Shown here: one piece after another, positions 1-11,633 of the stretch
Position numbering within the stretch: position 1 is the stretch's first letter
Layout of the letters: the number at the start of each line of letters is the position of its first letter
Assembly: GCA_959347315.1 (NCBI GenBank)
Contig: OY365812.1
Location: 62,001 to 126,000 of the forward strand
Reading direction: 5' to 3'
DNA: 64,000 bases
DNA from: Bimastos eiseni
Taxonomy: Eukaryota; Annelida; Clitellata; Crassiclitellata; Lumbricidae
The notes under the pieces: generated by a model
Databases searched by the model: none
What the model saw: the letters and a program-made list of their open reading frames with translations, nothing else
Told to the model about the DNA's origin: nothing
Position numbers and translations under genes: made by a program

Positions 1-375
1 ATAAAAATCTCTGATCCTGGCATCAATTGAAATGGAATGACATAACAATCGTGCGCTGACGAACTCTCACTACTTCAAAAAACTGTATAATTCTAAGATA
101 GATAAATCCGTCGACTGCCTTCTAAGCTGGGCTTATTATTATTATTATTATTATTCTATAGTTGCACGAAAGAGCCTCTGAAGGCAACTGCATTGAAGCG
201 CTGGATGCAGACTGACAATCGTTGGAACAAGAAGCTGGTCTCCCTAGAGTCTCTTATTATTATTGTTATTATTATTATAACGGTTTTATCAATTTCATAA
301 TTGTTGTTATTATTATTATTATTATTGTATTAGGCGGCCGGCCTACTATTATTATGAAGTACAATTACCAAGTAA
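1..375. repeat. ATT trinucleotide microsatellites
   Basis: Three short ATT/TTA runs lie near 131-155, 253-277 and 305-328. The sequence between them is AT-rich and shows no recognisable gene. Confidence 0.8.
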
Positions 376-1656
376 TTATTGGGTAGATGTGTCTCGGAAT
401 GCGACGGCATTATATCGTTGCGTGCATATCGACAGGCGCTGGTAAATGTGTCTGGTCTCGATTGGGTTCCCAGACACAACTAACAATCGCCGTCTTAACT
501 CTTTTAGGAATTCAATGCATTCACTGTTGATGGGTCCCAAAGTATCGAATGCAATGTGAAAAAACTTGTGCGTTGCCGGGATAGTTGCGCGCTTGGCGGT
601 TTTTCTTGTTGCGGCCAGTTCAGTCGCTCCACCTGGTGTTGTCAATGTCAGATAGACGTATGATGCGGCGTATGTATAGACACTGGTGGCATCCCAGGCT
701 ATGTATTTGCCACGCGATTACTGGGTCATCGTCGCCCTATCCGGTCGCTTGCCGTCACTACGAAACATTCCAGGCGGTTCCTTGGTGCTTGGGGTGTCCG
801 TTCTCTGGAGGGCCCTCCATATGACGTCATTCATTGCATAGTGTCTGCTGGCTCGTCCCTCAGATTGTTGCAGACTAATCTGTGGTGTCCGCCTCGGTCC
901 GTCATTTCGCCACATTGACACTGGTGTGGCGTGCATTGGCTTAGGCCCAATCGTAAGCATATTGCCACCCTGATGGCCTCGTAGTTAAGACACAGACCAC
1001 ATGATGTTATTGACATTGTAGACAGCCAGTCGCTAGGGTGTTGGGATGTCACTGCCCCAAGTCTTGCCTTGTTGAGTTGGTCCTTGAGTGAGATTCATAC
1101 TTCTGGTCTGTCTTTATCTATTAGGGGTCTGACCTAGGCTTTCTATTGGATCGGAATCGTACCATCGTCTCTGGAAGTGACTTCCTGCGAGCGTCCATTA
1201 TTTCCTCCTGATAGACGTCGCTCCATTCTTCCACGGCTAGGAGGGCGCCCACAAGCGAGACAATCGACGCAGCCAAATAGGCTGAAGTTGCCAACATCGA
1301 TACCCGCCTGGTCCCGAATTCTCCATCTCTAATCGGGAGCGAAGCCTGCAACCATTGAATGTCATTAAGCTCAGCGTTGAGGATCTTCTCCAGTCCCGTT
1401 CTAGTCTGCTGATCGATTTTTCCAGTAATGGGTGGTTCCAGCGCGGAGACGTCCACAACAGGTATGTCATCTTTGCCGCCCCGAAACATGTTCTTAGGAA
1501 TAGGAGTGCAGCTTGTGATTGGAGGTCCATGAGATCTTTAAAAACTCGATCGTAGTAATCTCTTTGCTCTTGCAGGGCTTCGTCATCCAAGGCATCCCCT
1601 CGGAACAGTGGAGAAGGGTCAGTTCTTCTGGTTTTCATCTTTGGAGTATTGTTCAC
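376..1656 (-). pseudogene. Decayed retroelement ORF, post-RT and endonuclease-like C-terminal region
   Basis: Read on the minus strand, several overlapping frames give a broken protein. The segment 1656-1237 has a WNHPLLEK-type stretch, and 1489-1121 continues with QWLQASLPIRDGEFGTRRVS. These resemble the region after reverse transcriptase in retroelement proteins of marine invertebrates. Further on come a CxC...H...C zinc-like cluster (about 960-900), RSDGKRPD (about 740) and, after a stop, GKYIAWDAT (about 690), followed by a conserved tail to 376. The order zinc motif, D...KRPD, then W-D recalls the PD-(D/E)xK-like endonuclease of some non-LTR elements. At least two frameshifts and one stop show it is dead. 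The family assignment is from memory of motifs and is tentative; the retroelement origin is more secure. No 5' part (RT core) is present. Confidence 0.6.
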
Positions 1657-2044
1657 ATCTAAGTCTGTTCAGAGACATTCCGCAGCAGAAGGACCAAGAG
1701 GAAGGAGAGGAATGGCAGCAGAAGGGGCAGGAGCAGAAGTAGATGCAGGAAGAGGAAGAGCGATGGCAGGAGGAAGGGCAGAGGATGAGGAAAAGAAGGA
1801 GGAAAGAGAAGATTGGAGAGGATGAGCAGCAAAATGTGGTTAATGTTGATATAGCATGACATTTCCCTATGATATCTAAATGAAATTGTAAAACATCGTG
1901 TTTGCAAAAAAGGTCTAAAAATTATTTTTTCTCGTCGCGCGACATTTCTTACCCCTCTTGTGACTGTTCGGGTGTGCCCTCTCGGTGTTCAGACATATCC
2001 TCGGACATTTCCCTCTGGAAATTACCCCCGGACATCCCCACGCT
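1657..2044. other. Intergenic; purine-rich tract
   Basis: About 1676-1830 is a purine-rich (GAGGAAG-type) low-complexity tract. The remainder shows no coding or element signature. Confidence 0.6.
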
Positions 2045-2355
2045 TGAAACAGATATTGTGTTGATGAACATAAATCTTCCTTATATGAAAGTTGGATTGA
2101 TGCAAAGAATCATGCCGAAATGGAAGCTAAATTCATGAAAAGGAGTCTGCCTAAAGAGAAGCTGTATTGGTGGAATTATCAGCATTAATTATTGTGCAAA
2201 ATCAGCATTGTGTCCAAACGGATGCTGGTGGAATAAGAAGAATCACGCATAAGTTGAACCGGAATTTATCAATAATGTTGTTTGAATGAAAGCGGGATGA
2301 TAAAAATTTTTCTGCTTAAGTAGAAACTGAATTGGTGAAAATAATGTTGAGAAAT

Positions 2356-3054
2356 TGTCGCACTAGGGGACCCCCTCCCTGTCTAGTCGGTCTTGTTCCC
2401 ACGGTCAGCGCTCCTCGGTTTCCCGATCGTGCACCCTCCCACTCAAGCTTCGCTCCTTCCCCTCGTTTTTCTGTCGTCAGCTCTCTTCTCAATGCTCTCT
2501 CTTTCTCACACTTTATCTGTTGGCACTGCTCTTGTTTGCTCTTTCCTCCCTCGCTTTCTGTCGTCAGCCTACTCTTCGCCTGTCGGCGATGCCTTTGTGT
2601 GGCCGTTTTCGGTGGGAATTTGCTCCCTGAAATCTTCGCCAGGTGTTCTCTTTCCCACGGTCGAGGGCAGTTTCAGCGCTATAAAAGGGGGCCCGGTTTT
2701 AGTCGAAGGAGAGTCGGAGGAAGACCGTCAGATGAAGCAGTCGAAGCACGGCCTGATCGAGCCGAAGAGAACAGTCCGATCTCCGCCAGCCGAGGGAACA
2801 GTTCGAATAAGTCCGACATAGCGACACGGGGTCTGCCGGTCAACAGTAGGTTTCCTGAAAAAGAACGGCAGTGGGGTTGTGAGGAGGTGGCCACTCGTTT
2901 GTTGAGAGGACGACCGACCAGGGCGAGATTTGGCGTCTGTCAAGAAATAACGGAAATATTGTGGAATTGTTGTGGTTAAGTCCTCTGCCGGACCGGAGAG
3001 GCCGAAATTCGCGCGTGACATCCTTGTAGTAGAGACCCTCCAGATTTCGCCACA
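2356..3054 (+). mobile_element. Putative solo LTR inserted in the repeat arm
   Basis: A 699 bp GC-rich block begins TGTCGCACTAGGGG and ends TTTCGCCACA, so it has the TG...CA ends of an LTR. It carries a strong TATA box (TATAAAAGG at 2680-2688) on the plus strand. It sits inside an AT-rich degenerate repeat that continues on both sides. No convincing target-site duplication is seen (flanks GAAAT and ATAAT), and there is no internal region or second LTR, so a decayed solo LTR is the best reading. The 215-residue open frame across it looks incidental. Confidence 0.5.
2680..2688 (+). promoter_or_regulatory. TATA box of the LTR-like block
   Basis: TATAAAAGG preceded by GCGC is a close match to the metazoan TATA consensus, with a purine-rich possible start region about 25-30 bp downstream. 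Any activity would belong to the LTR rather than to the USP exon 2.5 kb away. Confidence 0.5.
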
Positions 3055-3837
3055 ATAATTATGGGTAAATGAGAACTTTATCGATGAAAATAATTATGTA
3101 CAAGTTGCTCAAAGCTCAAGCAGAAACTGGATTGTTGAGAGAATGCCTCTAAGATGGTAACGGGATCGATGAAAATATAGTGCTCAAGGGCTAGATTGTT
3201 GAAAATATTCATGCCGATCTAGGAACTGATCCGATGAGAATTTTGAAGCTTGATTGATGAGAGAATGCCGCTTAAATGGAAGAGGGATTAATAACAATTA
3301 TCGTGATCAAGTGTAAGATATTTTACTGAAAATAATTTAGTTAAAATGGAATGGCCGATGAAAAGAATTTTGCTATGATTGTCATTAATTGAAGCTGAAC
3401 TGATGAACATAATTTACGCTTCTATAGAATGTGTACCTACGAATAGTGGAATAGTGCATTGGACTGATGAAAGAATTTTGCTTTAATGGAAACAGGATCG
3501 ATAAATAGAATAAGATATAAATAGAAGCTGAATTGATGGAAAGATTTCTGCTTAAGAGGCTGATGGATTGATTGAATATTTATGCTCAAACGGATGCGGT
3601 ATCGACGAAAGTATCACAGCTTAGATGGATTTATGAGAGAATTCTGTTTAAATGGAAGCGAGTTCGATGCAATGAAACTTGCCAAAAGAGAAGCTGTATT
3701 GATGAAAAGAATATAACTTAATCGGAAGCTGGATTGATGAGAGAATTTTGCTACAATGCATGCCACAGCGATGAAAAAGCAGTCTATTTAAATTAAGAGC
3801 TGGACTGATGAAAAGGGTGACGTTTAGCTAAACAGAA

Positions 3838-4895
3838 TTTATTGCACCAGTCCAGCTTCTACTTCAGCAGACTACCTTTCATGAATCCATCTTCTAAAAT
3901 AAACATAGTTCTTTTCATCAATCCAACTTCTAGTCAAACTGAAATCTGTTCATAATTTCCTGTTCCATTAAAGGCGAATTGTTTTCATCAATCCAGCTTC
4001 TAATCAAACAGTTTTCTTTTCCTCAATACATCTTCTGGTTAAACAATCTTTTCATCAATATAGCTAAATAAAAATATATTTCTTGCTTCCATTGAAACAG
4101 CATTCCTTTAATCAATCCACCTTCAAGTACAAATCTTGTCAAAATTCCCGCTTCCACTTTAAGTCATGTCATCATCAATCCACCCTCTTGTAAACAGAAT
4201 TCTTTTCATCAAACCCGCTTACATTGCGCATTCATCAATACAGCCACTGGTTAAAATCATATATAGTTCCGCTCCCATTAATACCGCATTTTCTGTTTTT
4301 ATCAATCCAGCTTCTGGTTAAATAAAGAATATTTCCCGCTTCCACTTAAACATCATTATTAAAATCAATTCACCTTCAGGTTAAAATCTTTTCATCATTC
4401 CCGCTTCCATTAAAACCGCATTCTTTGCATCAATTAGCTCCCAGTTTAACTGCATCCTTTCATCGATCTAGCTAGCTTTTCTTCCTTCCATGCGGCTTCT
4501 GCTATAACGAGAATTCTTTCATCAATGAGGTTTCTACTTTGGAAAATTCCTTGCACTAATCCAGCATCGATTTTAGAAAATAATGTTATCATCGACCCAA
4601 CTGTCACTTTGTCACAATTGCTTTACCAGTCGGACTTCTATTAAACAGGGATTCTTTGATTCAAGTTTTATTCCATGGTATGCATTGCACGAGTATTAAT
4701 AATTTTTCGACCGCTAACCATTTGTGCGTGAACCATTTGTCCTGGAGCCGTATACATGGAAAATGATTCTGTTCATCAAATTAGCTTCAAAAAAGGATAA
4801 TGATTTTCATCACTCCAGCTTCAAATGAAACATAGTTCTTTTTCATTACTCCAACTTCTAATTAAAAGATTCTTTTCAATGATCCAGCTTCCATT
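3838..4895 (-). repeat. Degenerate tandem repeat, reverse arm of a foldback array
   Basis: Units with TTCATCAATCCAGCTTCT and similar are the reverse complement of the motif in the arm to the left. Divergence between units is high, so the array is old. It ends about 290 bp before the first USP exon. Confidence 0.65.
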
Positions 4896-5182
4896 TCAGT
4901 CAAAGGAGTTTTCTGTATTCCAAAATGTCAGAAAGTCCCTTTATTTCATTGTGAAAACTGATGGTATTATGTTAATGAAGTCAATTCGTAAAATATAAAA
5001 TGGAAAAAATATAGCAAAATAGAGGAAGCGTTGTGCATAAGATCTTCGTATAAGGGATATCTTAACAGCTGTTAACAGTCGTTATAAAAGTTTTTGGTAG
5101 TCACAATATCGCAAGCTACACCTTTTGTAATTGGCGATTAATGTCAATTAACCACTAAAAGATTAATTTTCTTTGCCTCCAG
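4896..5182. other. Flank upstream of first USP exon, with 3' splice site
   Basis: AT-rich sequence ending in a polypyrimidine stretch and acceptor TTTTCTTTGCCTCCAG at 5182. No upstream coding exon was recognised between here and the left window edge. Confidence 0.5.
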
Positions 5183-6549
5183 AAAAGAGATACCAACGAG
5201 GACTCAGCAACTTTGGCAACACTTGTTACTTCAACGCTGTTGTTCAGTGTTTGTGCCAAACATTTCCTCTTCTGAATGAGTTGTCGCACAGAGATATGAC
5301 AGAACAACCGTTAACTGAGGCTTTTGTCAGATTTTGGAACTATAGATGTGTTGATGCAGCTGAACAAAAGGAAGCTTTCTCTATGTTCTTTGAAGAACTC
5401 TTTAAGTCTTCGCCAAAGTTCAACAATTACAGCCAACATGACAGTCACGACCTCTTCATTCATTTTCTCAATGATCTCAGATCAGAGGAAAGGCTCTACA
5501 CTGTGAAATGTTCTCAGTCATACGTCGACCCAAGAAAGGTCTTAACATCAGTTGACAAAGTTTTTGGAGGTCACTTCATCACAACGTACGTTTGCCATAA
5601 CTGCAAAGAGCCATATTTCGTATGCGAATGTCTTTTGGATATTTCTCTTCCCATCTGCATTCCACAGCAGGAACAGCAGCAGCAGCGGTTGTCATCCTAC
5701 ACCGGAGGAGGATCAGGAGGAGCCAATCGAATATCGGGCCAACATAATCGTATTTCAACAGAGGACGAAGGTCGAGACCGAGGTCACGGTTCGTACAGTG
5801 AGCATAGCAAAGAGTTGATGCGACTTATTCCTAAAGCATTGAACGAAGAGCAAGGAATTCCAATGGATGAAAGAATAAAAAATCGAATGAGACCAGTGGC
5901 ACTCACTGAATGTCTGAGATCCTACACGGCCACTGAATACATTCCAGACGGTTACCTCTGTCTGTCCTGTCAAGATATAAACCAAGCTGCTGCCTCTGTC
6001 AATGCACAGACCCTGCCACCTGCCTTGAAGCGCACTTTGATCTACAGTCCACCTGCTGTTCTCGTGCTTCATATGAAGAGGTTTGAACGAACGGACACTG
6101 GCTTTAGGAAGAGAATTGACAGAGTTTCATATGATCAACTGCTGGACCTCGGACCATATTGCAGCTCAGATTGTCTGAGAATCGGTCCACAGTACAAGAA
6201 TGTCTGGTATTCTCTCTATGGCGTCGTCGTTCACAGCGGTTCCTTGAATTTCGGTCATTACACCGCTTACGTGAAGGTAAGAGACTCAAATGCAAAAGAT
6301 TCAAAAGCAAGCGCTACGAAAACATATCTTCAGGAGAGGTTTTTGGACCGTGACCAAGTCACAAAGGAACAGAAAAGAAAACTGACCAACAGCACTGAAA
6401 GTAAAAGAGTGGATCGGAAAGTGGAATGGGAGCCGGAAAGACCGAATGGCGAGCGATGGATGTTCGTGAGTGACAGCAACACACGAGAAGTTCCATCATA
6501 TGAGGCTCTGGATCAAGAGGCATTCATGTTATTTTATGAAAGAATTTAA
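5183..6549 (+). CDS. USP16/USP45-like ubiquitin carboxyl-terminal hydrolase, catalytic exon (copy A)
   Basis: Encodes about 455 residues of a USP (peptidase C19) catalytic domain, which hydrolyses ubiquitin isopeptide bonds. Landmarks are the Cys box NFGNTCYFN (Cys codon at 5224), QHDSHDLFIHFLNDLR, VFGGHFITTYVCHNC, a second pair LCLSC, YSPPAVLVLHMKRF, the His box GSLNFGHYTAYVK (His codon at 6256), then MFVSDSN and the terminal LLFYERI-like end (FMLFYERI). The two CxxC pairs would form the structural zinc site of the fingers. The SPPAVLxLHxKRF, WYSLYG and FYERI segments resemble USP16/USP45. A low-complexity insert (QQEQQQQ, Gly/Ser-rich) lies between the CxxC pairs. There is no ATG start: an acceptor at 5181-5182 gives a phase-1 exon beginning 14 codons before the Cys, so upstream coding exons must exist off-window or have been lost. 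The N-terminal ZnF-UBP of USP16 is not visible. The frame is intact. Confidence 0.9.
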
Positions 6550-7203
6550 AAATATGGTCATCTACTCTTTTACAGAGTAACTACAACTGACCTTTCGACA
6601 GGTTGAATGAATCTTACGATTAATTTAAGAAGTTCTTATTACATTTAATTTCCAAAATAATAGCAACCATGAAGATTTAGACAAGACATGCAAATTGCTA
6701 CAGCCAAGGCCAGACATACTACTTGAAGTTGAAGTTGAAATAATTGTCTGCTTTTTGTTTCCAATTGATTGTATCTGAGTCAGTGAGCGAAATTAAGACA
6801 TTATTGTCAGACCTACCAGGTAGATTTGTCAGATGATTTGCTCATGTTATTGTTCCTATGATATTGTTCGACATTTTATCTGTCATCATTTGACTTACGC
6901 CCTTGGTTTGATTCGCTATTGTGTGAAGTCACTATAATTAACAATTAACATTTTAAGATGACGAAAGAATAATACTTGTATGTAAATACATAGACCTAAC
7001 TATGCAGAGTGATAATTTTAGTTACTCATTTTAAACATAATTTGCAGATTGCTTTTTGTTTTCGAAATCTAATCGAGTTTACGTGCAGACTTGTAGAAAC
7101 TAGCTCTGTATTACTTAAATAAGTTATTTTAATAAAAGGAAGTAAGTAAACTAAGCAGAATGCTTGACGTGTTACTAATGATTATAGCTTATAATTAATT
7201 CAA
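6550..7203. other. 3' flank of USP copy A
   Basis: AT-rich sequence, probably 3' UTR and intergenic. Nothing further was recognised before the hAT element. Confidence 0.5.
7131..7136 (+). promoter_or_regulatory. Candidate polyadenylation signal for USP copy A
   Basis: AATAAA lies 582 bp after the stop codon of the USP exon. It is canonical, but unproven without transcript ends. Confidence 0.4.
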
Positions 7204-7211
7204 TCAATCAG

Positions 7212-8111
7212 CAGTGTTGGGCACGAGACCAACACCTCGAGACCAAGACCGAGAGGTCCATGACCAAGACCGGGTGGTCCGAGACCAAGACCAAGACCTT
7301 GACCGGGTGGTCCGAGACCAAGACCAAGACCGAGGGCCCGAGACCAAGACCAAGACCGACACTCTTTTTTATAAGCAATCCAATCTATTAAGTACTAAAA
7401 CGGAATAACACGCTTAAAACATTAATTTTATTGCTGAAGAATACTAATCTTAATAATAATGTTCCAGAAAACAGTTTTACTGGCCCGTCTGAATTTTTGC
7501 TGGTTCAGCCCTAGGCTTCGGCTTAAGAATATCGCAATATAAATTACTTACAGTATATATACGAAAGGTTATAGGCCTAAATAAGACATCTGAGCAAGTA
7601 GATTAACATTCCGTTTGAATGGTGTATGGCTATAGGCCTACTTGTACTCGGAATTGTAGGTTAACAGTGACTATACGTGGCCGACCACATAATTATTAGA
7701 TTGTTTCACAACCTTGAAATTTGTTAAAGCAAATTTTGAAATGGCTGGTTCCGTTGCAAATGCATTTTTCCCCATAGTAACTTGTATATATAGATGGTCA
7801 GCACATCATAAATCGATAACAAGCGCGTGGGGCCTAAATATCCGATGTCTCTAATAATCGAAAAATAATCGACAAACATCAAAGAAATTGCTCTGATACA
7901 GAAAATGACCAAGAACGCTGACCTAAGACAGAGACCAATCCCAAGACCGTTCCTTTAAGACCAAGACCGACGCAGTCGAGACCAAGACCCAGACCAAGAC
8001 CGATGGTCCGAGACCAAGACCAAGACCAAGACCGATGCATTCGAGATCAAGACCAAGACCGCAGTTTTCCGGTCTCGAGATCAAAACCGCGGTCTCGAGA
8101 CCACATACCTG
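7212..8111. mobile_element. Nonautonomous hAT-like element with CCAAGA-repeat ends
   Basis: A 900 bp element begins CAGTGTTGGGCACGAGACC and ends GGTCTCGAGACCACATACCTG. It is flanked by a perfect 8 bp duplication TCAATCAG (7204-7211 and 8112-8119), the hAT signature. Both ends carry ACCAAGACCGAG-type tandem repeats (about 7236-7355 and 7919-8080). The core holds no transposase, so it would depend on an autonomous partner. Confidence 0.85.
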
Positions 8112-8334
8112 TCAATCAGATATTTATTGTCAACCACAATTGAGAGTCCAATGTTTTTCAACAACGTTGCGTTAAGTATAGTACAGTTATTGCGTTTTAC
8201 GCGCTTCATAGAGAAGTTCTGCTGTTAACGTGATCCAGATCTATTGAATAATTATTAAACCTTATTTAAAATGACAAAACACACCAATCAACCAATGATT
8301 TGCAACACTGAGACTTTATCATATAATAATATGA

Positions 8335-10740
8335 AATGTCCAACAGCTCAACATCCCCGATCACCTACCCCATCATGACTGACCTCGAAGTGACCAACCG
8401 TTTTCTCTACCCTCTCCACCCACTCATTGGTTCCGTGTCACCCGATACACTGATCGACTCGACTCAGAACTTAATCTGGACCCTCTCTCCCTCTCTCCCT
8501 CTCTCCCTATTCTTCCGTTCGACGGCCTCATCTTTTGCTACAACTCAACACTTTCCAATTTCCTTGACATTCATTCCCCGCTCATAGCAAACGTCACACT
8601 CATCACCAAACACGACTCACACACCTGCAACCTCTGGTCACCTCCTACTTTAAATCTTCTATAACTTTCGTTGACGCCTTGAGCACATCCATCCGCGCAC
8701 CATCGACCACATGTCTAGAGCAAAAGTCTCAACTCCTTCAAAGGAGCTTCAACCAGACTTCACAATTGTATTACTGCTGCCAACAAGAAATACAGTTCCT
8801 CACTCATCAATTTCAGCTCCTCCAAACCTCGACATCTCTGGAGAGCTGTCAACTCACTTCTTCATCGCAAATCCAGAACTGCCCAGTTCCATTCCCTCCA
8901 TCTATCCCTGATACCTTCTGTTCATTTTTTCTCGCACAAGAGTCTTTTCCCTTCGTTTCATATTACAGTCTATTCCTGATTCACAATCTTCCAGCACCGA
9001 TTCGTTTCTTCTCCTAACCGTGCTCCTCTCAGTTATCGCTCCAAATTCTCTATCCTGCCTCTGAAGCTAAAGTGTCACTCTTCCTAGACTCTCCTCCAAA
9101 AAGCCATGCGATGTTGATTCCATCCCCATATCTCTGCTAATAGACTGTGCCATCGTCCACGTTCCTGTAATCACTAATACTGGCATAGTCCATAATGGCA
9201 ATTTCCGGATGATTTTCATGCGTTCCCTTGTCACTTCTCTTCTAAAATAACAAATCTTGACACGGAAAGCATCAATTTCACTTGACTCTTAGCACAGTAG
9301 TCTGATCTCTTTAGTCAGCCATCAGCAATTCTCCTGCCTCATCTGTCTCCTTTACAACTTCACTGCATTCGATACTATCGGTCAGTCTCCTTCTTCTAGA
9401 TAAACTTTTCTTCCTGGCCTGGCATCTATGGTACTACTCTACCCTTATTCCAATTGTGCTTGTCTTCCAGATACTTGTGTTAAAGCCTCCAACCACGGCT
9501 TGTAATCCTCACACTCTCTTGTGCTGTCGTTCAAGGCTCCCTCCTGGGTCGTCTCTGTTCATCCTGCGTGCCATGTTGTTAAACCAGAGCTTCTTAACAG
9601 TTGTGTCACGACACACTGTGTCACAAAACGACCGGCAGTTTGTCGCATAAACATGGTGTGTCGTTGGTGTGTCGCGAGATATTTGTGTATCACATACATT
9701 CTTGTATTATACTGCTTGCTTACTTCAGCAATTAGGCGGATGTAAGCGAGAATTCATAGCGCTCAAAGTTATCTAGGCTATTTTTCCACAAACTGGGACG
9801 ATCATGCCTACCCTATACGCACAGCAGAGAACAACGTATACTGTAAACGCGTTTGCGACCGCGCCGGTTAAAATTTGTACCCAATAGGCAACTGTAACAA
9901 TCGAAATGGACATAGCCTAATTATTTATCATAGGGAAATGAAAATTTTGTAAATCTACAACTGATAACGCAAAATCATATTTTGATATCAAATGAGTCGT
10001 TAGTGAGAGAGTGATAGGTTAAGTTAATCAACCAAGAAAAACACGTAATAGAGGAAATCTGTTGTGACAAATCACTTTAGGCTTACTCATTGCACTTACA
10101 AAAACTGAATCCTTGCACTTTAATAATATGATCACAAAAATCCAGGGACGAAATTCTATTAACTTTATTGATTATACTAGGCTAAGTTAACTAATATCAT
10201 AGAAATGACATGAAATCGTAGAAATAAATTAATTGAATGTAGAATTTTAAATCTTTAGAAACTATGAGCTTAAAGCGTTCAATATGAATATTTTCATTCA
10301 TAAAAAGCGAACAATTTAAAAGTTAAAAAAAATTAGCTAAATTAAGCGGAAACAAATTTCAGGCGATATTCACACTATGACGGATGCACGGTGTTTCGGC
10401 AAATTTCGTTACAACTTTAGGTGCGTCGTGCGCCCCAAAAGGTTAAGAACGTCTGTGTTAAACCATCTAATTTAGCCCCGCTCTGCTGACAATTATATTT
10501 ACGCTGGTGACATGCAAATCTTCATGTTCCTCTCCCCAAGCTCATTTTCCACCTCCATCACATAACTACTCCACGGGGTTAACCTAAACTCTCAATGGAT
10601 GTCATCCAACCTCCTCTGCCTTAGCTTTTCCACAACAGAATTCATCATCATAGGCCCTCCCGAATCAATTCAAGAAAATTCCTTGCCCTTCCATATGCCT
10701 TCCAACTAACTCATCGTCTCTTACCTGCATAAAGTGGCGT
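8335..10740 (+). pseudogene. Decayed LINE (CR1/L2/Jockey-like) endonuclease-linker and RT, split by a hAT element
   Basis: Broken frames show a linker resembling the ITAANKKYSSSLIN region between endonuclease and RT (about 8770-8820). Near 9510-9545 comes a VVQGSLLG stretch matching the PQGSVLGP RT motif. After the hAT insertion (9585-10455) there is IYAGDMQIF near 10498, the decayed YADD catalytic box, then LNSQWMSSNLLCLS and TEFIIIGPPES. Motif order fits a CR1/L2-type RT. Many stops and frameshifts; no function is expected. Confidence 0.7.
9585..10455. mobile_element. hAT-like element inserted in the LINE RT domain
   Basis: An 871 bp element with terminal inverted repeats (CAGAGCTTCTTAAC at the left; GTTAAGAACGTCTG at the right) and a perfect 8 bp duplication TGTTAAAC (9577-9584, 10456-10463). 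Nonautonomous: no transposase frame. It falls between the QGSLLG and YADD motifs of the host LINE, so it inserted after the LINE. Confidence 0.88.
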
Positions 10741-11625
10741 CACTGAGGGGGTTGTAGGGGTGCAGACAGCACAGGATGACACCATCAAAGGGGATGACAC
10801 CATAATGCAAAATCAAATTACATGATTTACTAGGTCAAGAGCTGAAATTTTTTTGCAGACAGTGCAGTGTTTGATTCAGCCCAACATACATGTACCTGCA
10901 CAATGCGCTCATAATATCAATTAATTACCTAATACAAACTGTAAATTATGTAATCCATGCAGCGCAACGGCTGGAACGTCATGTTGCATGTGCTCTTGTG
11001 CGTTTGGGGCTTCATGTAAGAAGAGTTTTTCAAAGCTGAAATAAAGTCAAGATTAATTTAAGTTGTTTTAGGCAGTTACATAGGCAAGGGACATTCGCCC
11101 CAGTACTCGTTAAGGTCCTAGGGCGAGGGAATAGTTGCGCCTCAATACTTTTTGGGACATTCGAATTTTTTCCCATTACAAATTAAAGAATGCCTGTGAG
11201 AGAACGTGGAAAAATTTCCGGCCACAATACGTACTCACTTGTGCCATTTTTGAAACCAAATACCTAGGAGTAAAATGCAGATGGAGGAAGAGAGTGAGGG
11301 ACAGACTGAAACATGAACAATTGAAATAATGCGAAACGTTTGATATGACAAGCGCAATGTGAGAGGCCGGGCAAAGGAGAATAGTCGGGGGTAGGACACC
11401 TAGACTTAATTATTAAGACAGCTGTGATAATATACATTTCCATTACATGCAGTGACATTTGAACCTACGGACAAGGCAGGGGACAGGAGAAGAATAACAC
11501 AGTGTCGACATCCAGAGTGGGAGGGAAAAGACTGAATCTATGCGACCCTGAGAACGAGTAAGTTCATCGCGAGACATGTGCCATCACCGTATCATGAATT
11601 CCAGCTTACAGAGGATTAAAATACT
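10741..11625. other. Intergenic
   Basis: The left edge (about 10733) has AGTGGCGTCACTGAGGGGG, which resembles one hAT terminus, but no matching right end or duplication was found. No gene was recognised. Confidence 0.4.
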
Positions 11626-11633
11626 GTTAAATA

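Larger units (their letters stand above)
2045..3836 (+). repeat. Degenerate tandem repeat, forward arm of a foldback array
   Basis: Repeats of roughly 35-50 bp share motifs such as GGATTGATGAAAAGAAT and GCTTAAATGGAAGC, heavily diverged. From 3838 the same motifs continue in reverse-complement orientation, so this is one arm of a large inverted structure. An LTR-like sequence (2356-3054) interrupts the arm. Confidence 0.65.

Noticed and set aside
2332..2979. 215-codon plus-strand frame
   Set aside because: Falls across the LTR-like block and its flank; no domain, and low-complexity Ser/Phe/Leu composition.
7214..7408. 64-codon frame rich in Asp, Gln, Arg
   Set aside because: Translation of the ACCAAGACCGAG repeat at a hAT terminus.
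10733..10765. Single hAT-like terminus
   Set aside because: No opposite end or target-site duplication found.
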